A stretch of DNA of 64,000 bases from the NCBI GenBank assembly GCA_965249185.1, contig CBDFLS010000002.1, positions 310,001 to 374,000 on the forward strand. The letters are read 5' to 3'. The position numbers and the translations under genes are program-made. This document shows positions 7,447 through 15,899 of the stretch, piece after piece. Within the stretch, counting starts at the first letter, position 1, and every line of letters starts with the position of its first letter. The DNA comes from CBDFLS01 sp965249185 (GTDB lineage Bacteria; Chloroflexota; Dehalococcoidia; Lucifugimonadales; Australimonadaceae). The notes under the pieces were generated by a model that did no database searches, was not told where the DNA came from, and worked only from the letters and a program-made list of their open reading frames with translations.

Positions 7447-10400
7447 ATGATGGAACTAACCCGCAAGACGGCAATGCTGTCAAGGGCGTCGGCCCTAGCC
7501 GCCCTGCTGGCTCTGGCGCTCTTCATGGCTGTATTCGGCGGGGAAGCCTTGCCGCTATACGCCCAGGGCAACACCGACTACGACACTGACGCCGATGGCC
7601 TGATAGAGGTTTCGGACCTGGCCCAGCTCAACGCCATGCGCTGGGACCTGGACGGCGACGGTACGGTGGCCACCGGGGACCAGACCAACTACGATGCGGC
7701 GTTCCCCGACGCCATGGCCAACATGGGCTGTCTCAACAACACCTGTGCCGGCTACGAGTTGGATGCCGACCTGGACTTCGACTCGGACGGCGACGGCGAC
7801 GTGGACGCCAACGACCACAGCGGCACCTACTGGAACAGTGGTGCGGGCTGGTTACCCATCGGGGACGGCACCAACTGGTTCAACACGACCTTTTACGGCA
7901 ACGGCAACACAATCTCCAACCTGTTCATCAGCAGGGCATCGACTAATGGCGTCGGGCTGTTCGGGGTTTTCGGTACCACCGCCGACATCAAGAACCTGGG
8001 CCTGGTCTCTGTTGAAGTGGAGGGTGATAGCTATGTTGGTGGCCTGGCTGGAGCTAGCACAGGCACCATCACCAACGTGTTCGTCACGGGCAGCGTGAGC
8101 AGCCTAACAGGAACGCGCGTGGCTGGCTTGGTCGGGGCGTTGGCTGGAACGGGGACCATCACCACCAGCTACACGGCGGTGGATATTACGGGTGTCCAGA
8201 GCACTAGCGAGTTTGTGGCCGGGCTGGTCGGAGATCTTGCTGGGGGAACCATCAAGGCCAGCTACGCCAGAGGGAGCGTGTCAGGAGACCAATTTGTGGC
8301 CGGGCTGGTGGCGTGGAACCGACAAGGGACGATTACGGCTGGTTATGCCGCGGCCAGGGTCAGCGGCGGCACCGCCCTCGCGGGCCTCGTGGCGAATAAC
8401 ACCGAGAACAACGTTGCCGGCACGGTGACCGATAGCTACTGGGACACGGACGTCTCGGGGATTACCACGTCGGCCGCGGGCACGGGCTACACCACCAGCC
8501 AGCTCCGCAACCCTACCAGCTATACGGGCCTGCACCAGACGGGCGGCACAGCCATCTACGCCAACTGGAACCTGGACCTGGACGGCGACAACACCGCAGA
8601 CGATCCCTGGGACTTTGGCACGGCCGCCCAGTATCCGGTGCTGAAGGTGGACTTCGACGGCGACGGCACGGCTTCGTGGGCGGAGTTCGGCAACCAGAGG
8701 ACGAAGCCCGACGCGCCCGCCATCGACTTCGTTACCGCGGGCATCGAAGAGCTCACAGTTTCCTGGAGCGCGCCCGATTGGGACGGCGGTTCCGACATCA
8801 CCGCCTACGACGTGCGCTTCATCCTCACCAGCGCCGACGAGACCGTCGATTCCAGCTGGACCGAGAGGCTGAACGCCTGGCAGACAGGCGGCGGCGGCTT
8901 GCAGTACGACATTAGGGGTCTGACCATCGGCGTGAGCTATGACGTGCAGGTGCGCGGAGGCAACGCCGTCGGAGCGGGTGACTGGTCCGACACCTCTACG
9001 GGAACTCCCTTGAGGGACTACGACGGAGACGACGACGGGCTGATCGAGGTTTCGGACCTGGCCCAGCTCAACGCCATGCGCTGGGACCTGGACGGCGACG
9101 GTACAGTGGCCACCGGGGACCAGACCAACTACGATGCGGCGTTCCCCGACGCCATGGCCAACATGGGCTGTCTCAACAACACCTGTGCCGGCTATGAGCT
9201 GACCGCGAATCTGGACTTCGACTCGGACGGCGACGGCAACGTAGACGCCAACGATCACAACGGGACCTACTGGAACAGTGGTGCGGGCTGGGACCCCATA
9301 CGGGACGGCACGAACGGGTTCAACACCACCTTTTACGGCAACGGCAACACAATCTCCAATCTGTTCATCAGCAGGGCATCGACTAATAGCGTCGGGCTGT
9401 TCGGGTTTGCGGACTCCTCCTCCGACATCAAAAATGTCGGCCTGGTCTCTGTTGAAGTGGAGGGTGATCGCGATGTTGGTGGCCTGGCTGGAGCTAGCAT
9501 AGGCGACATTACCAACGTGTTCGTCACGGGCAGCGTGAGCGGGAAGAATGTGGCTGGCTTGGTCGGGGTGTCGACTGGAACCATCACCACCAGCTACACG
9601 GCGGTGGATATTACGGGTGGCCAGAGCACTGGCGGGTTTGTGGCCGGGCTGGTCGCAGAACTTTCTGGGGGAACCATCAAGGCCAGCTACGCCAGAGGGA
9701 GCGTGTCAGGAGGCCAATTTGTGGCCGGGCTGGTGGCGTGGAACCGAAGCGGGACGATCACCGCGAGCTACGTCGCAACCAGAGTGAGTGCAGTCACAGG
9801 CAACCCCAATGGTTTGTTGCGGCGGGGCACCGCCACCAACAGCTACTGGGACACGGACGTCTCGGGGATTACCACGTCGGCCGCGGGCACGGGCTACACC
9901 ACCAGCCAGCTCCGCAACCCTACCAGCTATGCGGGCACGGGCGGCACAGCCATCTACGCCAACTGGAACCTGGACCTGGACGGCGACAACACCGCAGACG
10001 ACCCCTGGGACTTTGGCACGGCCGCCCAGTATCCGGTGCTGAAGGTGGACTTCGACGGCGACGGCGCAGCTACCTGGGCGGAGTTCGGCAGCCAGAGGAC
10101 GAAGCCCGACACGCCCGCCATAGATAGTGTCACCAAGGGCTACGAAAAGCTCACCGTGGCCTGGAGCGCGCCGGACTGGGACGGCGGTTCCGACATCATC
10201 GCCTACGACGTGCGCTTCATCCTCACCAGCGCTGACGAGACCGTCGATTCCAGCTGGACCGAGGGGTTGAACGCCTGGCAGTCGACAACCGGCGGCAACT
10301 TGCAGTATGACATTACGGGCCTGACCAGCGGCGCCGGCTACGACGTGCAGGTGCGGGCCAGTAACGTCATCGCCAATACCGTCGGCACTGGCAAGAGCGG

Positions 10401-13137
10401 CTGGTCCGACACCTCTCCGGGAACCCCGAAGAACAGCGACCCGACCTTCGACGACGGCGCGACGGCGACCAGGTCTGTGGATGAGAACAGCCCGGCCGGG
10501 ACGGTCGTGGGCACGGTGCAGGCCACGGACCCTGGGAATGATCCGCTTACCTACGTGCTCTCCGGTAGCGGCTCGGGGAACTTCAAGGTGGACGGGAGCG
10601 GGCAGATTACCGTGTCGTCGACGGCAGAGCTGGACTATGAGACCACGACGTCCTATCCGTCACTGACCCTCACCGTCAGGGACAGCAAGGACGACGCCGG
10701 TGCACAGGATAGCGCCATCGACGACACCATCGCCGTGACCATCAACGTGATCGACGTCAACGAGGCCCCTGTCTTCTCTACGGGCAATGCCTTCGACGTG
10801 GCCGAGAACACCCAGGCGGTGGTCACCGTCGCCGCCACCGATGAAGATGCCTCTGACACGGACGTCAGCTACCAGATAACCGGTGGGGCGGACAGCGCCA
10901 AGTTCGAGCTTGGCCCGGGCGACGCCGACCTGCGGTTCAAGGCCGCTCCAGACTACGAGAATCCCACTGACGCCGAGAGCGCTACACCAGCCAACAATGC
11001 GCAGAACAACGAGTACGTGTTGGTGGTCACCGCCACCAGCGCCGATCCCAACGACGCCACCCGCGCCCTGACGACGGAGCAGACAATCACGGTGACAGTG
11101 ACGGATGTGAACGAAGCTCCAGTCTTCACCACGGCCGACTCCTTCGACGTGGCCGAGAACACCCAGGCGGTGGTCACCGTCGCCGCCACCGACGACGTTC
11201 CCTCCGACACGCAGATCAGCTACCAGATCACGGGTGGGGCGGACAGCGCCAAGTTCGAGCTTGGCCCGGGCGACGCCGACCTGCGGTTCAAGGCCGCTCC
11301 AGACTACGAGAATCCCACTGACGCCGAGAGCGCCACACCAGCCAACAATGCGCAGAACAACGAGTACGTGTTGGTGGTCACCGCCACCAGCGCCGATCCC
11401 AACGACGCCACCCGCACCCTGACGACGGAGCAGACAATCACGGTGACAGTAACGGATGTGAATGAAGCGCCGTCGGTTCCGGTGGTCACCGGCCAGACAG
11501 TTACGCAGGGAACCGAGTTCAACTACACGTTCCCGGCAAGCACAGACCCGGAGGGCCACGCCGTGGACTACTCCCACTCGGTACAACCCTCCGCCGCTTG
11601 GCTGAGCTTCGATGCAACAACTCGCACCTTCAGCGGCACGCCAAACGTAGCCGGGGACTTCCAGGTCACAATCACCGCTACGGATTCCGAGGGCTTGGGG
11701 GTTGGCATCCCATTCCAACTGACGGTGGTGAGCCCAACTTCCACTGGTGGTGGTTCCGGCGGCGGCGCCCCGGTCAACCGACCGCCCGTGTTCTCTGACC
11801 CATCGGTAACGCGTCAGGTCGCAGAAGGGTTGGAAACAGGCGATCCGGTGGGCTCCCCTGTAACGGCCACTGACCCCGATGACGACGAAATCACCTACAC
11901 GCTGGCGGGCAGGGACAGAGCCTCGTTTGTCATCGAGGAGCGTACGGGACAGATTAGAGTGGGCGAAGGGACGACATTGGACTTCGAAACCAAGAGATCC
12001 TACTCCTTGACTGTTACTGCCAGAGATGAGGGTGGTCGCAGGCGTAGCGCCACGGTAGACATCGAGGTGGGGAACGTAGACGAGGCTGGCACAATTGCTC
12101 TCTCTTCGACAATCGTTGAGACAGGGACCCAAGTCATTGCCACGCTGTCCGATCCAGACGGAAGCGTGTCAGAAGTGGACTGGCAGTGGCAAACCTCGGC
12201 GGATGGCGGACCGTGGGCCGAGGTCTCCGGAGCCACGTCCCAGACTTATGCGCCAGTGAGTGCGAACGAAGGAAAGCAACTGCGGGTACTGGCCACCTAC
12301 ACCGACGGCCACGGGCCGGGGAAAGAAGCGGTAAGCTCGGCCACGGCGCCGGTCCTGCCCTCCCCGACGCTAGACCCAACTGTTGTCAGCGTGCTAAGCA
12401 CGGAAGCAAATTCAGGAGAAGTTGTGCAGTCTGACCCGGTAAGTGCGACAAACCCGGTGCAGGTGCAAGTGCACACGCCTAATGCCGGCCGGGTTACGGT
12501 AATCGTTCGCTCTAGTGGGGACACGGAAGGTCCCACCGGCTTCGATCTTGTGGGAGCCACCTTCGAGATAACAGCGCCGACGGCCTCCGTAGACGCCCCC
12601 ATCGAACTGCGCTTCTTAGTGCTGACGGAAGCGTCGCCGAAGGAGCTCGCAGTCTTTAAAGATAGAGTGGTTGTGGTCGCATGCACGGAGAACGCCCAGG
12701 CGGTACCAGGCCCCTGCGTGTCGGATCGAATGAGCACGGCTGACGGCGTGGCGATAGTAACCGTGCTAACCACGGAAGCCAGCGATTGGCAAGTTGGAGT
12801 TCTGATACCGCCATCGCCTGTCGTGACCCCAGAACCAACCCCCACACCCGTCGTGGAGTTGGTACCTCCCAGGGCAGATGAGGAGAATGGAGGGTTTCCG
12901 TGGTGGGGCATCGTCGTGACAATTGGCGGGATAATAGCTGGAGCCGTTCTGATAGTTGGTTTGCAGCGTAAGTGGGGCTGGACGAGGTTCTTATGGGGAG
13001 CCGACAGTCTCGTGGGGACGATTGCCGGTGGGGTAGTCAGAGCATGGCGTTGGCTGAATAGCTCGCTCAAGTCCCTGGCCCGCGAAGTGGCTACCATAGT
13101 CCGAAGGGTGGTACGAATGGCGAGGCGAGGTGGCTAA
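7447..13137 (+). CDS. Giant surface protein with GLUG, fibronectin III and cadherin-like repeats
   Basis: This protein has about 1896 residues and is predicted to be exported and anchored in the membrane. The N-terminus after ATGATG (7447) has a signal-like segment (ALAALLALALFMAVFGGEALPLYAQG). Then follow: a calcium-binding-like Asp-rich segment (DYDTDADGLIEVSDLAQLNA), GLUG-type beta repeats (VGGLAGAS, VAGLVG), and a fibronectin III domain. This whole block is repeated once 1440 bases later. Cadherin-like repeats come next (ending VNEAPVFT...), two of them nearly identical, then a putative-Ig dystroglycan-like repeat. Near the C-terminus a Pro-Thr stalk leads to one membrane helix (WWGIVVTIGGIIAGAVLIVG) and a basic cytoplasmic tail. 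A role in adhesion or surface coating is inferred. It is cargo between the two recombinase modules; an ATG at 7387 is an alternative start. Confidence 0.82.
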   Translation: MMELTRKTAMLSRASALAALLALALFMAVFGGEALPLYAQGNTDYDTDADGLIEVSDLAQLNAMRWDLDGDGTVATGDQTNYDAAFPDAMANMGCLNNTCAGYELDADLDFDSDGDGDVDANDHSGTYWNSGAGWLPIGDGTNWFNTTFYGNGNTISNLFISRASTNGVGLFGVFGTTADIKNLGLVSVEVEGDSYVGGLAGASTGTITNVFVTGSVSSLTGTRVAGLVGALAGTGTITTSYTAVDITGVQSTSEFVAGLVGDLAGGTIKASYARGSVSGDQFVAGLVAWNRQGTITAGYAAARVSGGTALAGLVANNTENNVAGTVTDSYWDTDVSGITTSAAGTGYTTSQLRNPTSYTGLHQTGGTAIYANWNLDLDGDNTADDPWDFGTAAQYPVLKVDFDGDGTASWAEFGNQRTKPDAPAIDFVTAGIEELTVSWSAPDWDGGSDITAYDVRFILTSADETVDSSWTERLNAWQTGGGGLQYDIRGLTIGVSYDVQVRGGNAVGAGDWSDTSTGTPLRDYDGDDDGLIEVSDLAQLNAMRWDLDGDGTVATGDQTNYDAAFPDAMANMGCLNNTCAGYELTANLDFDSDGDGNVDANDHNGTYWNSGAGWDPIRDGTNGFNTTFYGNGNTISNLFISRASTNSVGLFGFADSSSDIKNVGLVSVEVEGDRDVGGLAGASIGDITNVFVTGSVSGKNVAGLVGVSTGTITTSYTAVDITGGQSTGGFVAGLVAELSGGTIKASYARGSVSGGQFVAGLVAWNRSGTITASYVATRVSAVTGNPNGLLRRGTATNSYWDTDVSGITTSAAGTGYTTSQLRNPTSYAGTGGTAIYANWNLDLDGDNTADDPWDFGTAAQYPVLKVDFDGDGAATWAEFGSQRTKPDTPAIDSVTKGYEKLTVAWSAPDWDGGSDIIAYDVRFILTSADETVDSSWTEGLNAWQSTTGGNLQYDITGLTSGAGYDVQVRASNVIANTVGTGKSGWSDTSPGTPKNSDPTFDDGATATRSVDENSPAGTVVGTVQATDPGNDPLTYVLSGSGSGNFKVDGSGQITVSSTAELDYETTTSYPSLTLTVRDSKDDAGAQDSAIDDTIAVTINVIDVNEAPVFSTGNAFDVAENTQAVVTVAATDEDASDTDVSYQITGGADSAKFELGPGDADLRFKAAPDYENPTDAESATPANNAQNNEYVLVVTATSADPNDATRALTTEQTITVTVTDVNEAPVFTTADSFDVAENTQAVVTVAATDDVPSDTQISYQITGGADSAKFELGPGDADLRFKAAPDYENPTDAESATPANNAQNNEYVLVVTATSADPNDATRTLTTEQTITVTVTDVNEAPSVPVVTGQTVTQGTEFNYTFPASTDPEGHAVDYSHSVQPSAAWLSFDATTRTFSGTPNVAGDFQVTITATDSEGLGVGIPFQLTVVSPTSTGGGSGGGAPVNRPPVFSDPSVTRQVAEGLETGDPVGSPVTATDPDDDEITYTLAGRDRASFVIEERTGQIRVGEGTTLDFETKRSYSLTVTARDEGGRRRSATVDIEVGNVDEAGTIALSSTIVETGTQVIATLSDPDGSVSEVDWQWQTSADGGPWAEVSGATSQTYAPVSANEGKQLRVLATYTDGHGPGKEAVSSATAPVLPSPTLDPTVVSVLSTEANSGEVVQSDPVSATNPVQVQVHTPNAGRVTVIVRSSGDTEGPTGFDLVGATFEITAPTASVDAPIELRFLVLTEASPKELAVFKDRVVVVACTENAQAVPGPCVSDRMSTADGVAIVTVLTTEASDWQVGVLIPPSPVVTPEPTPTPVVELVPPRADEENGGFPWWGIVVTIGGIIAGAVLIVGLQRKWGWTRFLWGADSLVGTIAGGVVRAWRWLNSSLKSLAREVATIVRRVVRMARRGG
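7579..10425 (+). repeat. Two ~1.4 kb direct repeats inside the surface protein gene
   Basis: Unit 1 (7579-9000) and unit 2 (from 9019) line up with a constant offset of 1440 bases at the start, and long runs are identical at the DNA level (for example 9046-9190 against 7606-7750). Small in-frame indels occur later. Each unit encodes the Asp-rich segment, GLUG repeats and one fibronectin III domain. The duplication looks recent. Confidence 0.85.
10753..11454 (+). repeat. Two 351-bp direct repeats encoding cadherin-like domains
   Basis: The segment from 10,753 recurs 351 bases downstream. Both copies contain AAGTTCGAGCTTGGCCCGGG and the following ~170 bases with almost no change. Each codes for one cadherin-like repeat. 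Near-identity of DNA points to recent duplication or gene conversion. Confidence 0.85.
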
Positions 13138-13423
13138 GTCCTTCCACTCGTACTCTTGGTAGCTTGTGCGTCGTTAGATATGAACTCAGGAGAGGAAACG
13201 GTGCCGGATGACCGCAGGTCTGCCCTCTTAGGCGTTGCCCTCCTTGGACCGGTGGACAATGCCATTGCCGGGATCGCCGCCTTCTCGCTCTTCCAACGCA
13301 ATGCCATCGCCGGGACGAAAGGCAAATAATTGTCTTGATGCACGCCCGCCCCGTGGGAGATGCTCACCCGAGGCAGGACTCTCGTGCGTGGGTCACAAGG
13401 AAACGGCCAATCGAAAAGTTCGC
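13138..13423. other. Intergenic region after the surface protein gene
   Basis: No gene is seen; short frames here have no recognisable motifs. The right end (13,412-13,424, CGAAAAGTTCGCA) matches the flank of the insertion sequence at 41,818-43,460. Confidence 0.4.
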
Positions 13424-13603
13424 AATTGAGCCTGTCTCATAAAGCTGAGAGCTCCAGTATGCTATCTTTCTGGATTCCCGCTTTCGCGGGCATGACGGCT
13501 TATTTTGCAGTATTTCATACTCTATCAGGGTGGTCGTGATCGCTAACCGTAGGACTGCCTCCACCCAAAATCCTGGCAGGAGACTTCTGAGACAGGCTCA
13601 ATT
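13424..13603. mobile_element. ~180-bp MITE-like element with IS1182-type ends
   Basis: The element has inverted ends AATTGAGCCTGTCTCA (13,424-13,439) and TGAGACAGGCTCAATT (13,588-13,603) and no transposase. The ends match those of the complete insertion sequence at 41,818-43,460 (GAGCCTGTCTCAGAAG), so that transposase could have moved it. It lies at the 3' end of rec2 and has replaced the final codons of that gene. No clear target duplication was seen. Confidence 0.75.
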
Positions 13604-15191
13604 CAGTACACGTAGGCCCACCAAACTTGACGGTAGACAGAACCGAGCCGTTCAGCGCCATCTCCTCAGCGTCTCTCCCCGGTATGGGGCTGTCGTTGGG
13701 CATCGGAATCGTGTAGCGCACCACCGCGTTGTCGGGCATCACGACGATCTCCTTCACAAAGCTCTCGATGAAGGCCCTGCGCTCCGTTAGCTCGCTCTCG
13801 TTCAGGAACATGCTCATGTCCAGAGCGTAGGCCGTGATGGTCTCCACGTCGTCCAGGACATCCCTGCGCTGGGAGAGCATCGCCCTCGCCTCCTCAGCCG
13901 TGGCTTCAAGCCTCCCCTGACGCTCCCGGTGGTCGCGTATCCTGGGCTTGAAGTCGTCGATGTCCAGGTCTGTGGTCTCCGCCAGGTCGTAGAGCCGTCC
14001 CAGCCTGCGCTTCACGTCCACCAGCTCCGCCTCGATTGTCTCCAGCTTCTGCCTCTGCTCCTTGGCCACCCCGTCCATCTCCTCGTCCACCAGCTTCACC
14101 AACGCACGGATGTTGGACTCGGTGAGCACGTTCTCCCGAATCTTCCCCACCACCTTCTCCTCGAAGCGCCGGGCGTTGAGCCTGGGGGCGTCGCAGGCCC
14201 CGCTGCCGCGCTTCATCACCGACTGGCAGACGTAGTAGGCGAACTTCCCGCTCTTGGCGTCCTGGCCGGAGAGGGCGCGGTTGCACGCTTTGCACCGGAC
14301 AAGCCCGCTGAGCAGGTAGGTGCTTCCGACACGGCGGGGGTGGCTCCTCCTGGGAGCGCGGGAGCGCAGCTTCCGGTTCACGCGGCGGAACTGGGCCTTG
14401 GAGACGATAGCGGGGAAGGCCTTCTCCACCCGCACCGGGTCCGCCTTGTCCTTCGCCGTCGTGCCCCAGACCAGGGTTCCCGTGTAGACCTCGATGATGT
14501 GGACGCCGTTCTTTGACCAGAGCCTGCCGGTGGGGTTGGCGATTCCCTCGTCGTTGAGGGTGCGGGTGATGTCCAGGATTCCCCTCCCTACCTCGGCCAT
14601 GCCGAAGATGCGCTCCACCACGGGCGCGGTGGCGGGATCGGGTTCCAAGGTGGGCCGCTTCTTGGCTCCGTCCTGCACCATGGCCTTGCTGAAGCCGTAG
14701 GGAACCCTGCTGGCGACCCAGAAGCCGCGGGAGGCTGCCTCCCTCATTCCCCGGACGACCTCCTGGGCAAGATTCTCACTGTAGAATTCATCGACGCTCT
14801 CGATGATGGCCTCAAGGAGCTTGCCGGTGGGGGTGTCATCGGCGTGCTCGGTGATGGAGACCACCCGGACGCCCTTGCGCCGTAGCATCGACTTGAAGGC
14901 AACGGCGTGCTCCCGCTTGCGGGTGAACCGGCTGAACTTCCAGACCAATATCTCCTTGAAGGGGGCCTCAGGCTTCGCGGCCTCGTCCAGCATCTTCCTG
15001 AACTGCGGCCTATCCGCTATCAGTCCGCTCTCGGCCTCGTCCACGTACTCGCGGGCGACGTGGTAGCCGTTCTTGTCGGCATAGTCCCTGAGCGCCCGCA
15101 GCTGGGCGGCCACGGACAGGTCCACGTCCTGGCGGTCGCTGGATACTCTGGCGTAGAGGGCGGCCGGTATCAGATCGAGTCGGTCGTTCAT
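13515..15191 (-). CDS. Large serine recombinase (rec2), module 2
   Basis: This is a complete 558-residue large serine recombinase. The N-terminal catalytic domain has AALYARVSSDRQ (nucleophilic Ser about residue 16) and KFSRFTRKREH. A recombinase domain follows (GFWVASRVPYGF, then ILDITRTLNDEGI), then a zinc ribbon (LVRCKACNRALSG with a later YYVCQS and GACDAPR), a long coiled coil (about 370-450) and a C-terminal beta tail. The ATG at 15,191 overlaps the RHH stop, so the longer upstream frame is not used. The last ~28 residues after KFGGPT come from the MITE-like element. It is the closest relative of the split recB and serves as the template showing that the two recB halves fit. A role as integrase of module 2 is inferred. 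Confidence 0.9.
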   Translation of the reverse strand: MNDRLDLIPAALYARVSSDRQDVDLSVAAQLRALRDYADKNGYHVAREYVDEAESGLIADRPQFRKMLDEAAKPEAPFKEILVWKFSRFTRKREHAVAFKSMLRRKGVRVVSITEHADDTPTGKLLEAIIESVDEFYSENLAQEVVRGMREAASRGFWVASRVPYGFSKAMVQDGAKKRPTLEPDPATAPVVERIFGMAEVGRGILDITRTLNDEGIANPTGRLWSKNGVHIIEVYTGTLVWGTTAKDKADPVRVEKAFPAIVSKAQFRRVNRKLRSRAPRRSHPRRVGSTYLLSGLVRCKACNRALSGQDAKSGKFAYYVCQSVMKRGSGACDAPRLNARRFEEKVVGKIRENVLTESNIRALVKLVDEEMDGVAKEQRQKLETIEAELVDVKRRLGRLYDLAETTDLDIDDFKPRIRDHRERQGRLEATAEEARAMLSQRRDVLDDVETITAYALDMSMFLNESELTERRAFIESFVKEIVVMPDNAVVRYTIPMPNDSPIPGRDAEEMALNGSVLSTVKFGGPTCTELSLSQKSPARILGGGSPTVSDHDHPDRV

Positions 15192-15415
15192 CGCTCTCTC
15201 CTTCCTGTCTCTTCCTGCTCGGTAGTAATGCGGGAGCGCAGCCGTTCCAGCCGCTCCCGTCTTCGCCACTCCCGCTCCTCCATGAACAGGCGTATACCCT
15301 GTCTGAGCAGCTCGCTCACGGAGAGGTCGTCCTCCTTCATCACCTGGCGCACCTGCGCCTCCATCTCCGGCGGCAGGGAGAAGGTGATAGTCTTGGACCT
15401 CCTGGGGGTGGTCAC
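15188..15415 (-). CDS. Ribbon-helix-helix regulator, module 2
   Basis: This protein of about 75 residues is paralogous to the one at 3066-3296 (TITFSLPPEM, SVSELLRQGIRLFMEEREWRRRERLERL). I prefer the GTG at 15,415, because the longer ATG start at 15,478 lies upstream of the operator and the likely promoter. The stop overlaps the rec2 ATG. It probably represses the RHH-rec2 operon. Confidence 0.8.
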   Translation of the reverse strand: MTTPRRSKTITFSLPPEMEAQVRQVMKEDDLSVSELLRQGIRLFMEEREWRRRERLERLRSRITTEQEETGRRER

Positions 15416-15434
15416 TCTCTCTCGTCTCCTGTTG

Positions 15435-15459
15435 TAGTATATTGTCTTACTATACACTA
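15435..15459 (-). promoter_or_regulatory. Operator of the RHH-rec2 operon
   Basis: The inverted repeat has arms TAGTATAT (15,435-15,442) and ATACACTA (15,452-15,459) around the spacer TGTCTTACT, 7 of 8 arm positions matching. It corresponds in spacer and position to 3321-3345. It probably overlaps the promoter. Confidence 0.6.
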
Positions 15460-15523
15460 TCTCGACACCGGCTTTCAACCCCTACCGGGGAGGAGCCGTC
15501 GCCCGGATAGACGGGGTCCGGGC

Positions 15524-15870
15524 GCTGCAACAATTGTCACGTTTCGACCTGTTGGGGGCTGACACCGTAGGTGGCGGAATGCCCTTTTGTCCCCCTATAG
15601 GAAACTGTGGGAACGGACTGGGGCCTGTGATGGAACATGCTTCTGTGACCCTCATGGGGCTGGTCGGCGGGATGCTGACTGAGGGGGATGTAGCTAGGAG
15701 CCAAGGCTGAAGTGCAATGGAGAGCTGCGGTCGACGGGAACTCCGCTGACGTATCAGTTCTGCAACAAATTGCACATGGGAGGGCGGAAGATGCAAGAGG
15801 GGTTGCAGGTGGGCGGACAATGGTCCCAGCAGCCATGCTGGGACACCCCCTACAGGAAGTGGTCGGAACG
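15524..15870. other. Conserved non-coding block, candidate origin, module 2
   Basis: This is the second copy of the block at 3400-3745, about 82% identical over the first 299 bases with no length change. The first ~50 bases and the region of the hairpin (15,823-15,844) are almost unchanged. The first direct-repeat unit has drifted (CCCCCTATAGGAAAC) while the second keeps CCCCCTACAGGAAGT. Candidate functions are the same as for the first copy. Confidence 0.5.
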
Positions 15871-15899
15871 GCGTGGCGGTCATTCTGTCACCTGACCCA

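Noticed and set aside
10660..12132. A 490-codon minus-strand frame
   Set aside because: It lies wholly inside the surface protein gene in antisense. High GC and repeats keep it open; it has no recognisable domain.
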